Virus record (IMG/VR): IMGVR_UViG_3300044701_001786
Location: 1 to 21,058 of that record
DNA: 21,058 nt
Direction: 5' to 3' (one strand)
Source: a virus
Shown piece after piece: positions 1-6,994 of this stretch. The notes beneath the pieces are model-generated. The model worked only from the letters and a program-made list of their open reading frames with translations, was not told the DNA's origin and did not search any database. Numbering within the stretch: position 1 is the stretch's first letter; every line of letters starts with the position of its first letter. The translations under genes were made by a program, and so were the position numbers.

Positions 1-89
1 TCGAATGGTTCTAGACGGTGGTAGCTGATTATTTTTCCACACCTTGAGGCGGCGTAGCCGATGGCGGATGGAATGAGACGTGTTTCCAT
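1..89 (-). CDS. Possible N-terminus of an HNH-type endonuclease (partial, runs off the left edge)
   Basis: Reading leftwards from an ATG at 89-87 the frame stays open for 29 codons to the window edge. The start of the peptide contains LIPSAIGYAASRCGKIISYH, which resembles the short N-terminal motif (NUMOD4-like, pattern IPG-Y-VS-G-I-S) found in many phage HNH homing endonucleases. No Shine-Dalgarno sequence is visible: the ATG follows directly after the T-run of the terminator behind the capsid gene, and an in-frame TAG lies upstream inside that hairpin. It may therefore be a chance open frame. The motif resemblance and the common placement of free-standing endonucleases after capsid genes are the only arguments for it. 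Confidence 0.3.
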   Translation of the reverse strand, partial: METRLIPSAIGYAASRCGKIISYHRLEPF

Positions 90-90
90 G

Positions 91-115
91 AAAAAAGGGG
101 CCCCGTAGAGCCCCT
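91..115 (-). terminator. Rho-independent terminator after the major capsid gene
   Basis: On the minus strand AGGGGC, an 8-nt loop and GCCCCT form a 6-bp GC-rich stem followed directly by six T. It lies 26 bases beyond the stop of the capsid gene, where the late transcript would be expected to end or be attenuated. Confidence 0.85.
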
Positions 116-140
116 ATCATACCTTATACAGAACCTGTTA

Positions 141-1253
141 TTAGTAGGCGCTGACATCAAAAGGCGTGTTGCAAAGCAGACGGGCCACAGGAACCATCTT
201 GGTGGTAGCGAACACGAGGTTCCAGGAGGCGGTGTCGGCCAGGTTGCCAGTGGTGGCAGCGTTGGTCGGGTTGTCGCCAGCGACGGCCCACTTGGTGCCG
301 GTGATGTGGTAACCGTAGTGGTAGTCCACAGCCAGAACGTCCTGCATGGACAGGATGTTGCGGTCGGCAGCCAGACGCAGGTCCTGTTGGATGCCCTCGG
401 AAACCACGCCGGACTTGAAGAGGTACACGGGGTACTTCTTGGCGTGGGTGGAGGTGCCGCCGGTCAGAGCGACCAGTTGGTCGTCGATCACCACGCGAAG
501 ACCAGCAAACGTGGCCACTTCAGGTGCTGCAACACCCACACCGCCGCCGCCCCAGGTGATGGCACCACCAGTGGACAGAGCCGAGGTGCTGAAAACCAGC
601 ATCCCGATCTGTTGCAGGTAGTACGCCACGTTGGAGTGCATGGCGATGGCGTCGAGTTCGTCGCCGCGCTCACCCAGAACTGCCTTGGTAGCCACAACGT
701 TGGCAACGTTGAGGAAGTTGGCCTCAGTCATCGAACCGGGGACACCGGCAAATGACTTGTTGACTTGGTTGGGGCCGAGGACGCCAGCGCCGGAGATGCC
801 GCCGAACAGACCAAGCAGTTGAGCGGCGAGGGTGCCGGTCTTCAGCTTGTTGATGGCGGCGGTCAGCTGGTTGCGGACGTGAGCCAGGGGGTCGGCGCCG
901 GAACCCAGCTTGCTGAGGTCATCAGCGGCATAGGCGAAGCCACGGTGCAGCAGGGTCATGATCTGCTCGTCGGCAGTCACGTTCTGAGGCACCAGGTAGC
1001 CGCCGCCGCCACCCCAGGTGTTGGTGCTGAGGATTTGGGTCTCAGTCGGGGCGATGGGGTCGAAGAAAGGCACGCGAACACGGGTGCCACCAGCGCGGGC
1101 ATCCAGAGCAGCATTACGCTGCACAATGCCGCTTTGGATCCACTTCGATTGCTCGAAGATGCCCTCGGCGGTGTACTGAAGAAATTCGGGACGGGTGACA
1201 AGGTTCGACAGGAAAGTCGAACCAGACCCGTAGTTACCTGCAAAGGAAGACAT
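141..1253 (-). CDS. Major capsid protein
   Basis: This 370-residue protein is the likely main shell subunit of the virion. The N-terminal part contains an IFEQSKWIQSGIVQRN segment, then RVRVPFFDPI, then a Gly-rich loop (TWGGGGGYLVP), HRGFAYAADDLS and DPLAHVRNQLTAAINKL. This order matches the N-arm/E-loop/spine layout of a family of HK97-fold phage coat proteins that I recognise by pattern. Length is typical for a coat protein. The ATG is preceded by GGAG with 7-nt spacing. It sits directly downstream of the coiled-coil scaffold-like gene and upstream of a terminator, the classic scaffold-capsid order. Family assignment below 'coat protein' is uncertain. Confidence 0.85.
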   Translation of the reverse strand: MSSFAGNYGSGSTFLSNLVTRPEFLQYTAEGIFEQSKWIQSGIVQRNAALDARAGGTRVRVPFFDPIAPTETQILSTNTWGGGGGYLVPQNVTADEQIMTLLHRGFAYAADDLSKLGSGADPLAHVRNQLTAAINKLKTGTLAAQLLGLFGGISGAGVLGPNQVNKSFAGVPGSMTEANFLNVANVVATKAVLGERGDELDAIAMHSNVAYYLQQIGMLVFSTSALSTGGAITWGGGGVGVAAPEVATFAGLRVVIDDQLVALTGGTSTHAKKYPVYLFKSGVVSEGIQQDLRLAADRNILSMQDVLAVDYHYGYHITGTKWAVAGDNPTNAATTGNLADTASWNLVFATTKMVPVARLLCNTPFDVSAY

Positions 1254-1300
1254 GGGGTAGCTCCAGTGGAGTCAAGGTTGGGGTTGTGCCCCACAGGGGC

Positions 1301-2008
1301 TTAGGCACCGGCTTCTGCTTTGAGGAGGCGGGCCTTGTCGGGGTCCTGGGCCAAAAGCATCATTTGCTGGGTAATGTTCCAGCTATCTTTTGCCCAAGGG
1401 TTGGATTGTCCGGGGAATGCGGTGGCGCGGGCACTGCCCGTTACACCCATGCCGGCCCTGTTAGTTGCTGCGAAGTGATGTTCGTAGCCACTGCCAGGGT
1501 TTTTCAGATTAGCAATGTAGTCGCTAACTGGAAGTTCGACGCCGCCGACAACAGCCACAGGCTGACCATCTTTAGCGCGAAGTTGTTCCTGAAGTAAACG
1601 ATACAGCTGATCGGGTGCCAGTGCACCAGCCTGGGAAAGCTGGGCGATGGCGGCGGATTTCAGTTGTTCCTGCGTGAAACCCTGTTTGACTTGCTCGACT
1701 TCGCTTTCTTTAGCGGCGAGTTGTTGCTTTAACTCGGCAACTGTTTGTTGGGCCTCTTCCCACAGGGTCTTGTACTCGCCGGATTCGGCAAGTTTTGTGG
1801 TCTTGGCCTGTTCCTGTGCCTGCTGGATGGCGTCGAGTTGCTTTTGGAGGTTTTCGCGGTTTTCGCGGTCCTTGCGGCGTTCGTTGATGAGTTCTGCGTT
1901 TTTTGCTTTGACGGCTTCCAGTTGGGCGGCCAGATCGGAGCTTTCAGCCACAGGCTGGGGGGCAACGGGTTCCACGGGAACCACTGGTGCTTGCTGTTCT
2001 TCGGACAC
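1301..2008 (-). CDS. Capsid scaffold-like protein
   Basis: The protein has 235 residues. It opens with a Pro/Val/Glu-rich segment (roughly residues 1-25), followed by a long highly charged coiled coil (about 25-115, rich in Q, K, E and A, for example LQKQLDAIQQAQEQAK). The tail is more globular and ends in a helical, basic segment. Scaffolding proteins of tailed phages have this design: an extended helical body with a short C-terminal coat-binding region. Its position between the fibre genes and the major capsid gene supports the role. No protease motif (Ser-His-type prohead protease) is seen, so it looks like a scaffold without a fused protease. Function is inferred from architecture and position. 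Confidence 0.75.
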   Translation of the reverse strand: MSEEQQAPVVPVEPVAPQPVAESSDLAAQLEAVKAKNAELINERRKDRENRENLQKQLDAIQQAQEQAKTTKLAESGEYKTLWEEAQQTVAELKQQLAAKESEVEQVKQGFTQEQLKSAAIAQLSQAGALAPDQLYRLLQEQLRAKDGQPVAVVGGVELPVSDYIANLKNPGSGYEHHFAATNRAGMGVTGSARATAFPGQSNPWAKDSWNITQQMMLLAQDPDKARLLKAEAGA

Positions 2009-2050
2009 AGGTGTACTACTTAGACCCGTCTACTTTAGCAGTTAAAAGAG

Positions 2051-2338
2051 TTAAGACTTCCAGGTACCGGAGACGTTGGCCGAGACAGCGGTGACTGTTT
2101 TCCAGGTGCCGGATACGTTGACGTAGATGGCGGTTGCCTGCTTCCAGGTGCCGGAGATGTTGGCCCAAACATTGAAGCCGGTGATGACAGCGCCAGGGCC
2201 GACCGCGACAAACGGCTGGCCGAGGTAGGCGATGTCAAGGGTTTCGGTGTCGAGCGACTTGGCCTCGACCTGCACGAATGGCTGGCCGAGGTACGCAATG
2301 TCGAGCGTGGCGAGGTCGGTGTTACTCGGTAATGCCAT
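2051..2338 (-). CDS. Small virion-type protein built from two kinds of internal repeat
   Basis: This 95-residue protein consists almost wholly of repeats. TLDIAYLGQPFV occurs at residues 11-22 and 33-44, and N(I/V)SGTWK occurs at 60-66, 74-80 and 88-94 with an exact 14-residue period. Repeats of the IAYLGQPFV type and of the VSGTWK type both occur in phage tail or fibre-associated proteins that I recall. This suggests a small beta-structured, possibly trimeric virion component, but no enzymatic motif exists. It overlaps the 66-residue gene upstream by 17 nt and precedes the scaffold gene. A structural, fibre or decoration role is inference from repeats and context. Confidence 0.65.
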   Translation of the reverse strand: MALPSNTDLATLDIAYLGQPFVQVEAKSLDTETLDIAYLGQPFVAVGPGAVITGFNVWANISGTWKQATAIYVNVSGTWKTVTAVSANVSGTWKS

Positions 2339-2522
2339 CGGTCACCTCCACCTCCGCCTGTTGTGCGGCCACATAGGCGACAGCGGCATCTTGGATGTCG
2401 GCCATGGTGGGGTAGTCCTGGAATTTCAGGAACACCGCCTGCTCGTCGGTGATGCAGACACGGGCGTACCACTTGCCCGCCATGTCTTGTTCAACGGAAT
2501 GGACGTGATAGGTCATGGTCAT
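2322..2522 (-). CDS. Hypothetical 66-residue protein in the fibre cluster
   Basis: I do not recognise this protein. It begins MTMTYHVHSVEQDMAGKWYA, continues with a hydrophobic beta-type stretch and finishes with an acidic helical tail (AAVAYVAAQQAEVEVTDG). Its start overlaps the end of the long fibre gene by 4 nt (ATGA type) and its end overlaps the next gene by 17 nt, so translational coupling within the operon is likely. The size and placement are like the small accessory or chaperone genes that follow tail-fibre genes, but nothing in the sequence proves this. Confidence 0.6.
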   Translation of the reverse strand: MTMTYHVHSVEQDMAGKWYARVCITDEQAVFLKFQDYPTMADIQDAAVAYVAAQQAEVEVTDGITE

Positions 2523-4990
2523 GCTTGCGAGATGGTCATGTCGTCAACCCACCCGGAGAAGGTGGTGCCGCCCCAGGCTTCAGCGGTGATCTCCACCACG
2601 CCAACCTCGGTCGGGGTGAAGGTGATCGTCAGCTCCTCCCAGGTGTCTGCGGCAGCGGTCATGGCGCTCACCACGTCGGAGGTGACGCCGGCAATCTGGC
2701 CGCCTTTGCAGACCAAGCGCATCGTGAGGCCGGTGTTGCTACGGCGCATCCAGGCTTTGACGGTGACAAGCGAGTTGGCGGCGCAGGCGACTTTGGCGAG
2801 GGAGAGGGTGACGGGGCGGAGCGATCCCCGCAACGTAGTGCTTGTCGGCTGGAGTTTCCAGCTAATACCACTGGCAGTTTTGCGCTCGTCGGTTGCAGAA
2901 GAAATTAACCCCCCGTCCATGAATACTTTGTGATTATTGGTCGTTTGATCATGATTATGCGAAAATACTTGACCGCTTGAAAAATTATTGCTGAATGTTT
3001 CTGTTGTACTTGCTAAGAGGCAATTCAATAACAATACGTTTGCTGCACCAAAAGTGATGTCACGAGAGCTATTGTTTTCTAGTTTTATATTTTTAGCGTT
3101 TAAGCCGGCGTTGACATTAAGTCCTGCATTGGTGCAATTTGCTATAACAGGATTGCTTGCGTATAGCGGACGGAGCACAAAATTTCCAGGATTAGAGCTA
3201 GCTGTAATGCCTTCCTCGCAGCTAAGTACGCCGTAACCAAGGTTTACAGTGCAATCTTGTGAAATGTATCTAAAGCCAACAGACGGAGATGCAACGATAA
3301 AATCAAGATTTATAGTAGCCCTTGGCCCGCTTCCTTGGAGTATGACACCTGTAAACACTCCAGATGTACAGTTATTCGCTGCAATAATGCTAACTGTATT
3401 GTTGTTACCATTGCTGCCATCAACTGCTTGCGTAAATCGTGCAAATGCAAATTTTTCTATTACGCCCCAAGAAATTGAGCCGTAACTTAACGCAACGCCA
3501 TTCCCGTTTTGCCCGTTCACCCACGTCTCTAGGTTTTGCGTGCTCATCGCCGTTCGATCCCACCCGCCGCTGTAGGTGATGGGGCTGCCGTCGGTGCCGG
3601 ATTCTTGGATGGTTTGCAGCGCTGTGGTGGCTGCTGCCGCTGGTCCCAGCTTGATGGTTTCGCGCTTCCAGGTGGTGACGGTTTCGCTGGTGCCGTAGTA
3701 GCCGCGCACGCTGGTGCTGGTGGGTGTGGCGTTGGTGTCAGCGTCGAGCATCACGCGGGTGCCGTTGATGCTTTGGATGCCCCACCATGTTTCGCCTGTG
3801 GTGTTCTTGCCAATCAGGCTGGTTAGCGTCAGGCTGTCGGCGGCGCTACTGGCTTTGCAGGCGATGATGTTGCTCAGCAGGAACGTCTGAGCGCCGTTGT
3901 CAGTATTGACGTAGAGCGCAATGCTTTGGATGCTGCTGCCTAAGGCAGTGCCCAGGTCAACAGTGACTGGCATCCAACGGGCCGTGACAGCCAGCGCTGG
4001 AATGCTGATGGTATTGACAACGGTGACGCCATTGGCATCAGAACAGAGCCGTAGATCTACGGCACCGGCAGTTCCGAGAGTGCCACTTACCTGATAAATC
4101 CAGAAACTGACCTGTTGATAACCGGAGAGGTCTAATGTGCTTGGCAGCGTCCAGTACGCTGCTAGCCCTGTAGTGAATCCTGCGGCAATGGCAATACTAT
4201 CGGCTTGGTTTCCTTCTTTGGGAAGGCTGGAACTGAGTGCCGTGGTCACATTTGCACTGGCTGTCCACGCTGTCCGTCCTGGTCCGGTGCTGGCGATGTT
4301 TTGCGTGACGGCGCTGGCCAGCATTACACGGGTGTTGTTACGAAGGCGGACGGTGCCACTCGCGACGCCTGTGCCATTGCCGACACTGCCGTCCAGCGTG
4401 AAAGTATTCGCACCCGTGACCGTTATTTCCCAAGTGCCGTTGGCGTTGGTGTTTACCGTGTGGTTAGTGACCACCACCGTGTCGCCTGTGCTGTAGCCGT
4501 GCGCGGTGCAAGTGATCGCAATTGGCGTGGCATTGGTGCTGCTGGTGATGCTCTTCGTCGCCTGCAGCGCCTGCGAGGTCCACACGCCGTTTTGACCCAG
4601 GCTTGTGGGTGCCGGGCTGCCCATGATGCGGATCGTGTCGCCGGGCAGGGTGCGTACTGCCGTCGCACCAGTGGTGATGTTCTTCCACCGCCCGCCGATG
4701 TAGTACTGGCGGTCCACGGCCTGGTTGGCCAGAGCCGTGCCGCCTGAGATCGCCGCAATGGTCAGCGACGTGCTCGACACCCATGCGGTGATGTTGTACA
4801 CCGCGTAGATGGTGCCGTTGAAGATGCTGAGATACTGCCCGATCAGGCTGCCATCGTTCGGGAATGACGCCGTGGCACTGCTGAACGTTGCCGTTGTGAT
4901 TCGGCCATCCGTGCCTTGTGCCAGCAGGCTGAAGCTGGTGCCGCCGTAGTTGTCGTTGCCGTTCTCAAAATCGAGGAAAAGTGTGGCCAT
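2519..4990 (-). CDS. Large tail-fibre/tailspike-like virion protein with C-terminal sugar-binding-like domain
   Basis: This 823-residue protein is rich in Thr, Ser, Gly and Asn and dominated by beta-strand patterns. The N-terminal 150 residues (MATLFLDFENGNDNYGGTSF onward) look like a virion-attachment or fibre-head region. The centre, roughly residues 480-700, has repetitive hydrophobic/Asn runs like a right-handed parallel beta-helix. The last ~110 residues (VKAWMRRS...DTWEELTITFTP...WGGTTFSGWVDDMTI) resemble a carbohydrate-binding module of the jelly-roll type. Together this suggests a receptor-binding fibre or spike. No catalytic residues for depolymerase activity can be assigned by eye. 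Bases about 2900-3530 are markedly AT-richer than the flanks, suggesting that the beta-helix part was acquired separately. Confidence 0.75.
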   Translation of the reverse strand: MATLFLDFENGNDNYGGTSFSLLAQGTDGRITTATFSSATASFPNDGSLIGQYLSIFNGTIYAVYNITAWVSSTSLTIAAISGGTALANQAVDRQYYIGGRWKNITTGATAVRTLPGDTIRIMGSPAPTSLGQNGVWTSQALQATKSITSSTNATPIAITCTAHGYSTGDTVVVTNHTVNTNANGTWEITVTGANTFTLDGSVGNGTGVASGTVRLRNNTRVMLASAVTQNIASTGPGRTAWTASANVTTALSSSLPKEGNQADSIAIAAGFTTGLAAYWTLPSTLDLSGYQQVSFWIYQVSGTLGTAGAVDLRLCSDANGVTVVNTISIPALAVTARWMPVTVDLGTALGSSIQSIALYVNTDNGAQTFLLSNIIACKASSAADSLTLTSLIGKNTTGETWWGIQSINGTRVMLDADTNATPTSTSVRGYYGTSETVTTWKRETIKLGPAAAATTALQTIQESGTDGSPITYSGGWDRTAMSTQNLETWVNGQNGNGVALSYGSISWGVIEKFAFARFTQAVDGSNGNNNTVSIIAANNCTSGVFTGVILQGSGPRATINLDFIVASPSVGFRYISQDCTVNLGYGVLSCEEGITASSNPGNFVLRPLYASNPVIANCTNAGLNVNAGLNAKNIKLENNSSRDITFGAANVLLLNCLLASTTETFSNNFSSGQVFSHNHDQTTNNHKVFMDGGLISSATDERKTASGISWKLQPTSTTLRGSLRPVTLSLAKVACAANSLVTVKAWMRRSNTGLTMRLVCKGGQIAGVTSDVVSAMTAAADTWEELTITFTPTEVGVVEITAEAWGGTTFSGWVDDMTISQA

Positions 4991-4998
4991 GCGCTACC

Positions 4999-5259
4999 TC
5001 AGGCGGTGTACTTGATCCAGATGTCGCCGTCAGACCCGCCCGTAGGGTCGCTGGTGCTCGTCGTGATGTTCCGCAGGCCGGTGCCGCTGGAGCCGACTCG
5101 TGTGGCGGACAGCTCCACCACGCTCGCAGTGCCTGAGTCCTTCTTCGTGTACAGCTTGCCGTCGTAGGTGTTGAGCGCCAGTTCGCCCAACTCCAGGTCG
5201 CCCGTTGTTGGGACCTTGGCCGCTACGGCGGATCGCTTCAGCTTGATGAGGTTTGCCAT
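4999..5259 (-). CDS. Small fibre-adaptor-type structural protein
   Basis: The protein has 86 residues. The N-terminal half (MANLIKLKRSAVAAKVP, then DLELGELALNTYDGKLYTKK) is a pattern I recognise from the N-termini of many phage tail-fibre and hinge-type proteins, especially cyanophage ones. There the LKRS...P...GELALN..DG.LY motif forms the attachment domain. Here the fibre shaft is missing and the protein ends soon after (GSDGDIWIKYTA), so it may be a stand-alone adaptor or trimerisation piece. The same motif layout opens the next gene upstream in the operon (5298-6362), so the two are probably paralogues at the N-terminus. Confidence 0.7.
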   Translation of the reverse strand: MANLIKLKRSAVAAKVPTTGDLELGELALNTYDGKLYTKKDSGTASVVELSATRVGSSGTGLRNITTSTSDPTGGSDGDIWIKYTA

Positions 5260-5297
5260 GTGGCTGTCCGTTGAGTGCTATAAAGCTGGACGGTGAA

Positions 5298-6362
5298 TCA
5301 GAAGGTGCCGCCGTCGATAGTGGCGTTGGGACTGAGGTAGTCAGTGCCGTCGACTGCAGCAGTGAAGGCACTGGTGCCGTTGCCCTTGAGAATACCAGTA
5401 AGTGTGGTTGCGCCAGTGCCGCCATCGCCTACGGCAAGGGTGCCGGTGATGCTGCTGGCGCCAAGATCGACTGCGAGGTTGTTGCTCTCGAAGACGATGC
5501 CGCCGTTGGCCTTCAGGTTTACGTCCAGCTCCGAGCCGGTCAGAGTCAGGCCGTCGCCGGCAGTGAAGTTGGCTCCCGAGCTGGCAATTGAGATCGTGCC
5601 ATTGCCGTTGGTAATGCTGATGCCGCTACCAGCGGTGAGCGTGGTCTTGCTCAGGCCGCCGGTAGACGTATTACCAATCAGCAGTTGGCCGTCGGTATAG
5701 CTGGTCTGACCGGTGCCGCCGTAACCCACGGCAACCGTGGTGCCCTGCCACACACCCGTACCGATGGTGCCGACAGTGGTCAGGCTGGAGCTGGTGACGC
5801 CGGAGCCGAGTGTGGTGCTGCTTAGGACGCTGGTGCCGTTGATGTAGTAGGACTTGCCGGTAAGCAGGTTGAAATGCTCGCTGGAGGTCCAGGCGTCAGT
5901 GGCGTCGACCCAGTTGAAGGTTTTGTCGGTGGTGCCACGCAGGGTGATGCCGCCGCCGTCTGATGTGGCGTCCGAGGGGGATGCCGTGTCAGCCAGGACG
6001 ATGTTCTTGTCGTCGGTGGTGACGGTCGTGCTGTTGATCGTCGTGGTCGTGCCGTTGACCGTCAGGTTGCCGCCGACTGTGACCGCTCCAGTGGTGGTGA
6101 AGCCGTCAATGGTGGCGCCGGTCAGGGCTAGGGTGCCGGTTACCGTTTTGGTGCCGGTGATGGTCTGGTTGCCGGTCAGCGAGACGAATGCACCATCGCC
6201 TGCAATGGCCGGGATTGTGGTGGCGTCGCCATTACCATCGGCGCCCTTGCCGTAATAGAGAATATTGTCTACTTCGTTGAACGCCAGTTCGGCGTTTTTC
6301 AGCCCCGAAGGGGCGCCAGCAGCACCACTGACCCTACGCTTGATTCTGAGTGTGTTGGCCAT
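5298..6362 (-). CDS. Tail-fibre-like structural protein
   Basis: This 354-residue protein contains long runs of T, G, S, N, V and I with no aromatic-rich or catalytic segment. The N-terminal ~45 residues (MANTLRIKRRV...ELAFNEVDNILYYGKG) match the same attachment motif as the neighbouring 86-residue protein. Next come shaft-like repeats (TITGTKTVTGTLALTGATI; VGGNLTVNGTTTTINSTTV), two GGTG segments (VGYGGTGQT and VGDGGTGATTLTG), and an end in ATIDGGTF. These patterns are typical of phage side or tail fibres. Its ATG overlaps the stop of the upstream collagen-like gene (TAATG), indicating coupled translation. Receptor specificity cannot be read from the sequence. Confidence 0.8.
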   Translation of the reverse strand: MANTLRIKRRVSGAAGAPSGLKNAELAFNEVDNILYYGKGADGNGDATTIPAIAGDGAFVSLTGNQTITGTKTVTGTLALTGATIDGFTTTGAVTVGGNLTVNGTTTTINSTTVTTDDKNIVLADTASPSDATSDGGGITLRGTTDKTFNWVDATDAWTSSEHFNLLTGKSYYINGTSVLSSTTLGSGVTSSSLTTVGTIGTGVWQGTTVAVGYGGTGQTSYTDGQLLIGNTSTGGLSKTTLTAGSGISITNGNGTISIASSGANFTAGDGLTLTGSELDVNLKANGGIVFESNNLAVDLGASSITGTLAVGDGGTGATTLTGILKGNGTSAFTAAVDGTDYLSPNATIDGGTF

Positions 6363-6658
6363 TAAAAGTTGGCTCCGTCAACGATGGTAGTGGTGGTCCA
6401 CGTGCTGTCGGCTTTGTACGTGGCGGACGCAGCGTCGTAATAAACGACACTCTTATCTACTTTAGCCGCGTCATTCACAAGGATGCCCGAGGCTCCCGGA
6501 ATTCCTTGGGGGCCTTGGATACCCTGCGGGCCTTGTGGTCCAACCTCCAGGGTGCTGACTAGTACTGCCGGGCTGGGTGCAGTGACAACTGTGGTATCAC
6601 CGTTGCCCTCGGTGACTACGACAGTCTTTGCTGTGTCTGTGACGTTGACCGTGGTCAT
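6362..6658 (-). CDS. Collagen-like short fibre protein
   Basis: This 98-residue protein has a Val/Thr-rich N-terminus, followed at residues 40-58 by six Gly-X-Y triplets (GPQGPQGIQGPQGIPG). That is the collagen-like trimerising rod found in many phage tail fibres. A short beta-type C-terminus ends TTTIVDGANF, which resembles the C-terminal ATIDGGTF of the next gene. It probably forms a trimeric linker or fibre piece in the adsorption apparatus. It overlaps its neighbours on both sides (ATGA with the gene at 6655-6993, TAATG with the fibre gene at 5298-6362). Confidence 0.75.
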   Translation of the reverse strand: MTTVNVTDTAKTVVVTEGNGDTTVVTAPSPAVLVSTLEVGPQGPQGIQGPQGIPGASGILVNDAAKVDKSVVYYDAASATYKADSTWTTTTIVDGANF

Positions 6659-6993
6659 GCTGTGTAACCCTCGGACACGTAAATATTGCCCTCTAGGTAG
6701 TATTCACGCAGACTGCTGGGGTTCTCCAGGAGCACGTCGTAGTAGCACTCGTCCGGGAGTGATGTTGTTTGGGTGTCTGTTAGGGCGATGGCGATTTGGC
6801 CGGTGGCACGATTTGTATAGGTAACTGCAAAATCAGCGTATTTTGTTGTGCGCTCGCGGTTCCAGACCTGGGAATATGCGGTCCAGCCGGTTAAGTTAAT
6901 TGGGGTGCCTGTGCTGTCCTTGAATTGCAGCGAGACGCTGTAATCGGCGCGGCGCTGGAGTGAAATGTTGTAGGTGCCAGGGGAGACAGCCAT
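6655..6993 (-). CDS. BppU-N-like baseplate/fibre-associated protein
   Basis: This 112-residue protein contains VSLQFKDSTGTPINLTGWTAYSQVW, followed by a beta-rich tail with a TGQIAIALTDTQT segment and YYDVLLENPSS. The pattern 'F-D-G-PINLTG-...' followed by short strands resembles the N-terminal domain of upper baseplate proteins (BppU type) and similar Ig-like domains in phage fibres. It starts one base after the portal stop (TGA-A-ATG) and overlaps the collagen-like gene by 4 nt. A structural role linking fibre parts is inferred from domain resemblance and context. Confidence 0.6.
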   Translation of the reverse strand: MAVSPGTYNISLQRRADYSVSLQFKDSTGTPINLTGWTAYSQVWNRERTTKYADFAVTYTNRATGQIAIALTDTQTTSLPDECYYDVLLENPSSLREYYLEGNIYVSEGYTA

Positions 6994-6994
6994 T

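Noticed and set aside
306-755. Plus-strand frames opposite the capsid gene
   Set aside because: Antisense to a confident capsid gene, with His/Val-rich, non-protein-like sequence.
2232-2933. 233-codon plus-strand frame over the fibre cluster
   Set aside because: It covers the ends of three minus-strand genes with coupled starts and has no recognisable domain.
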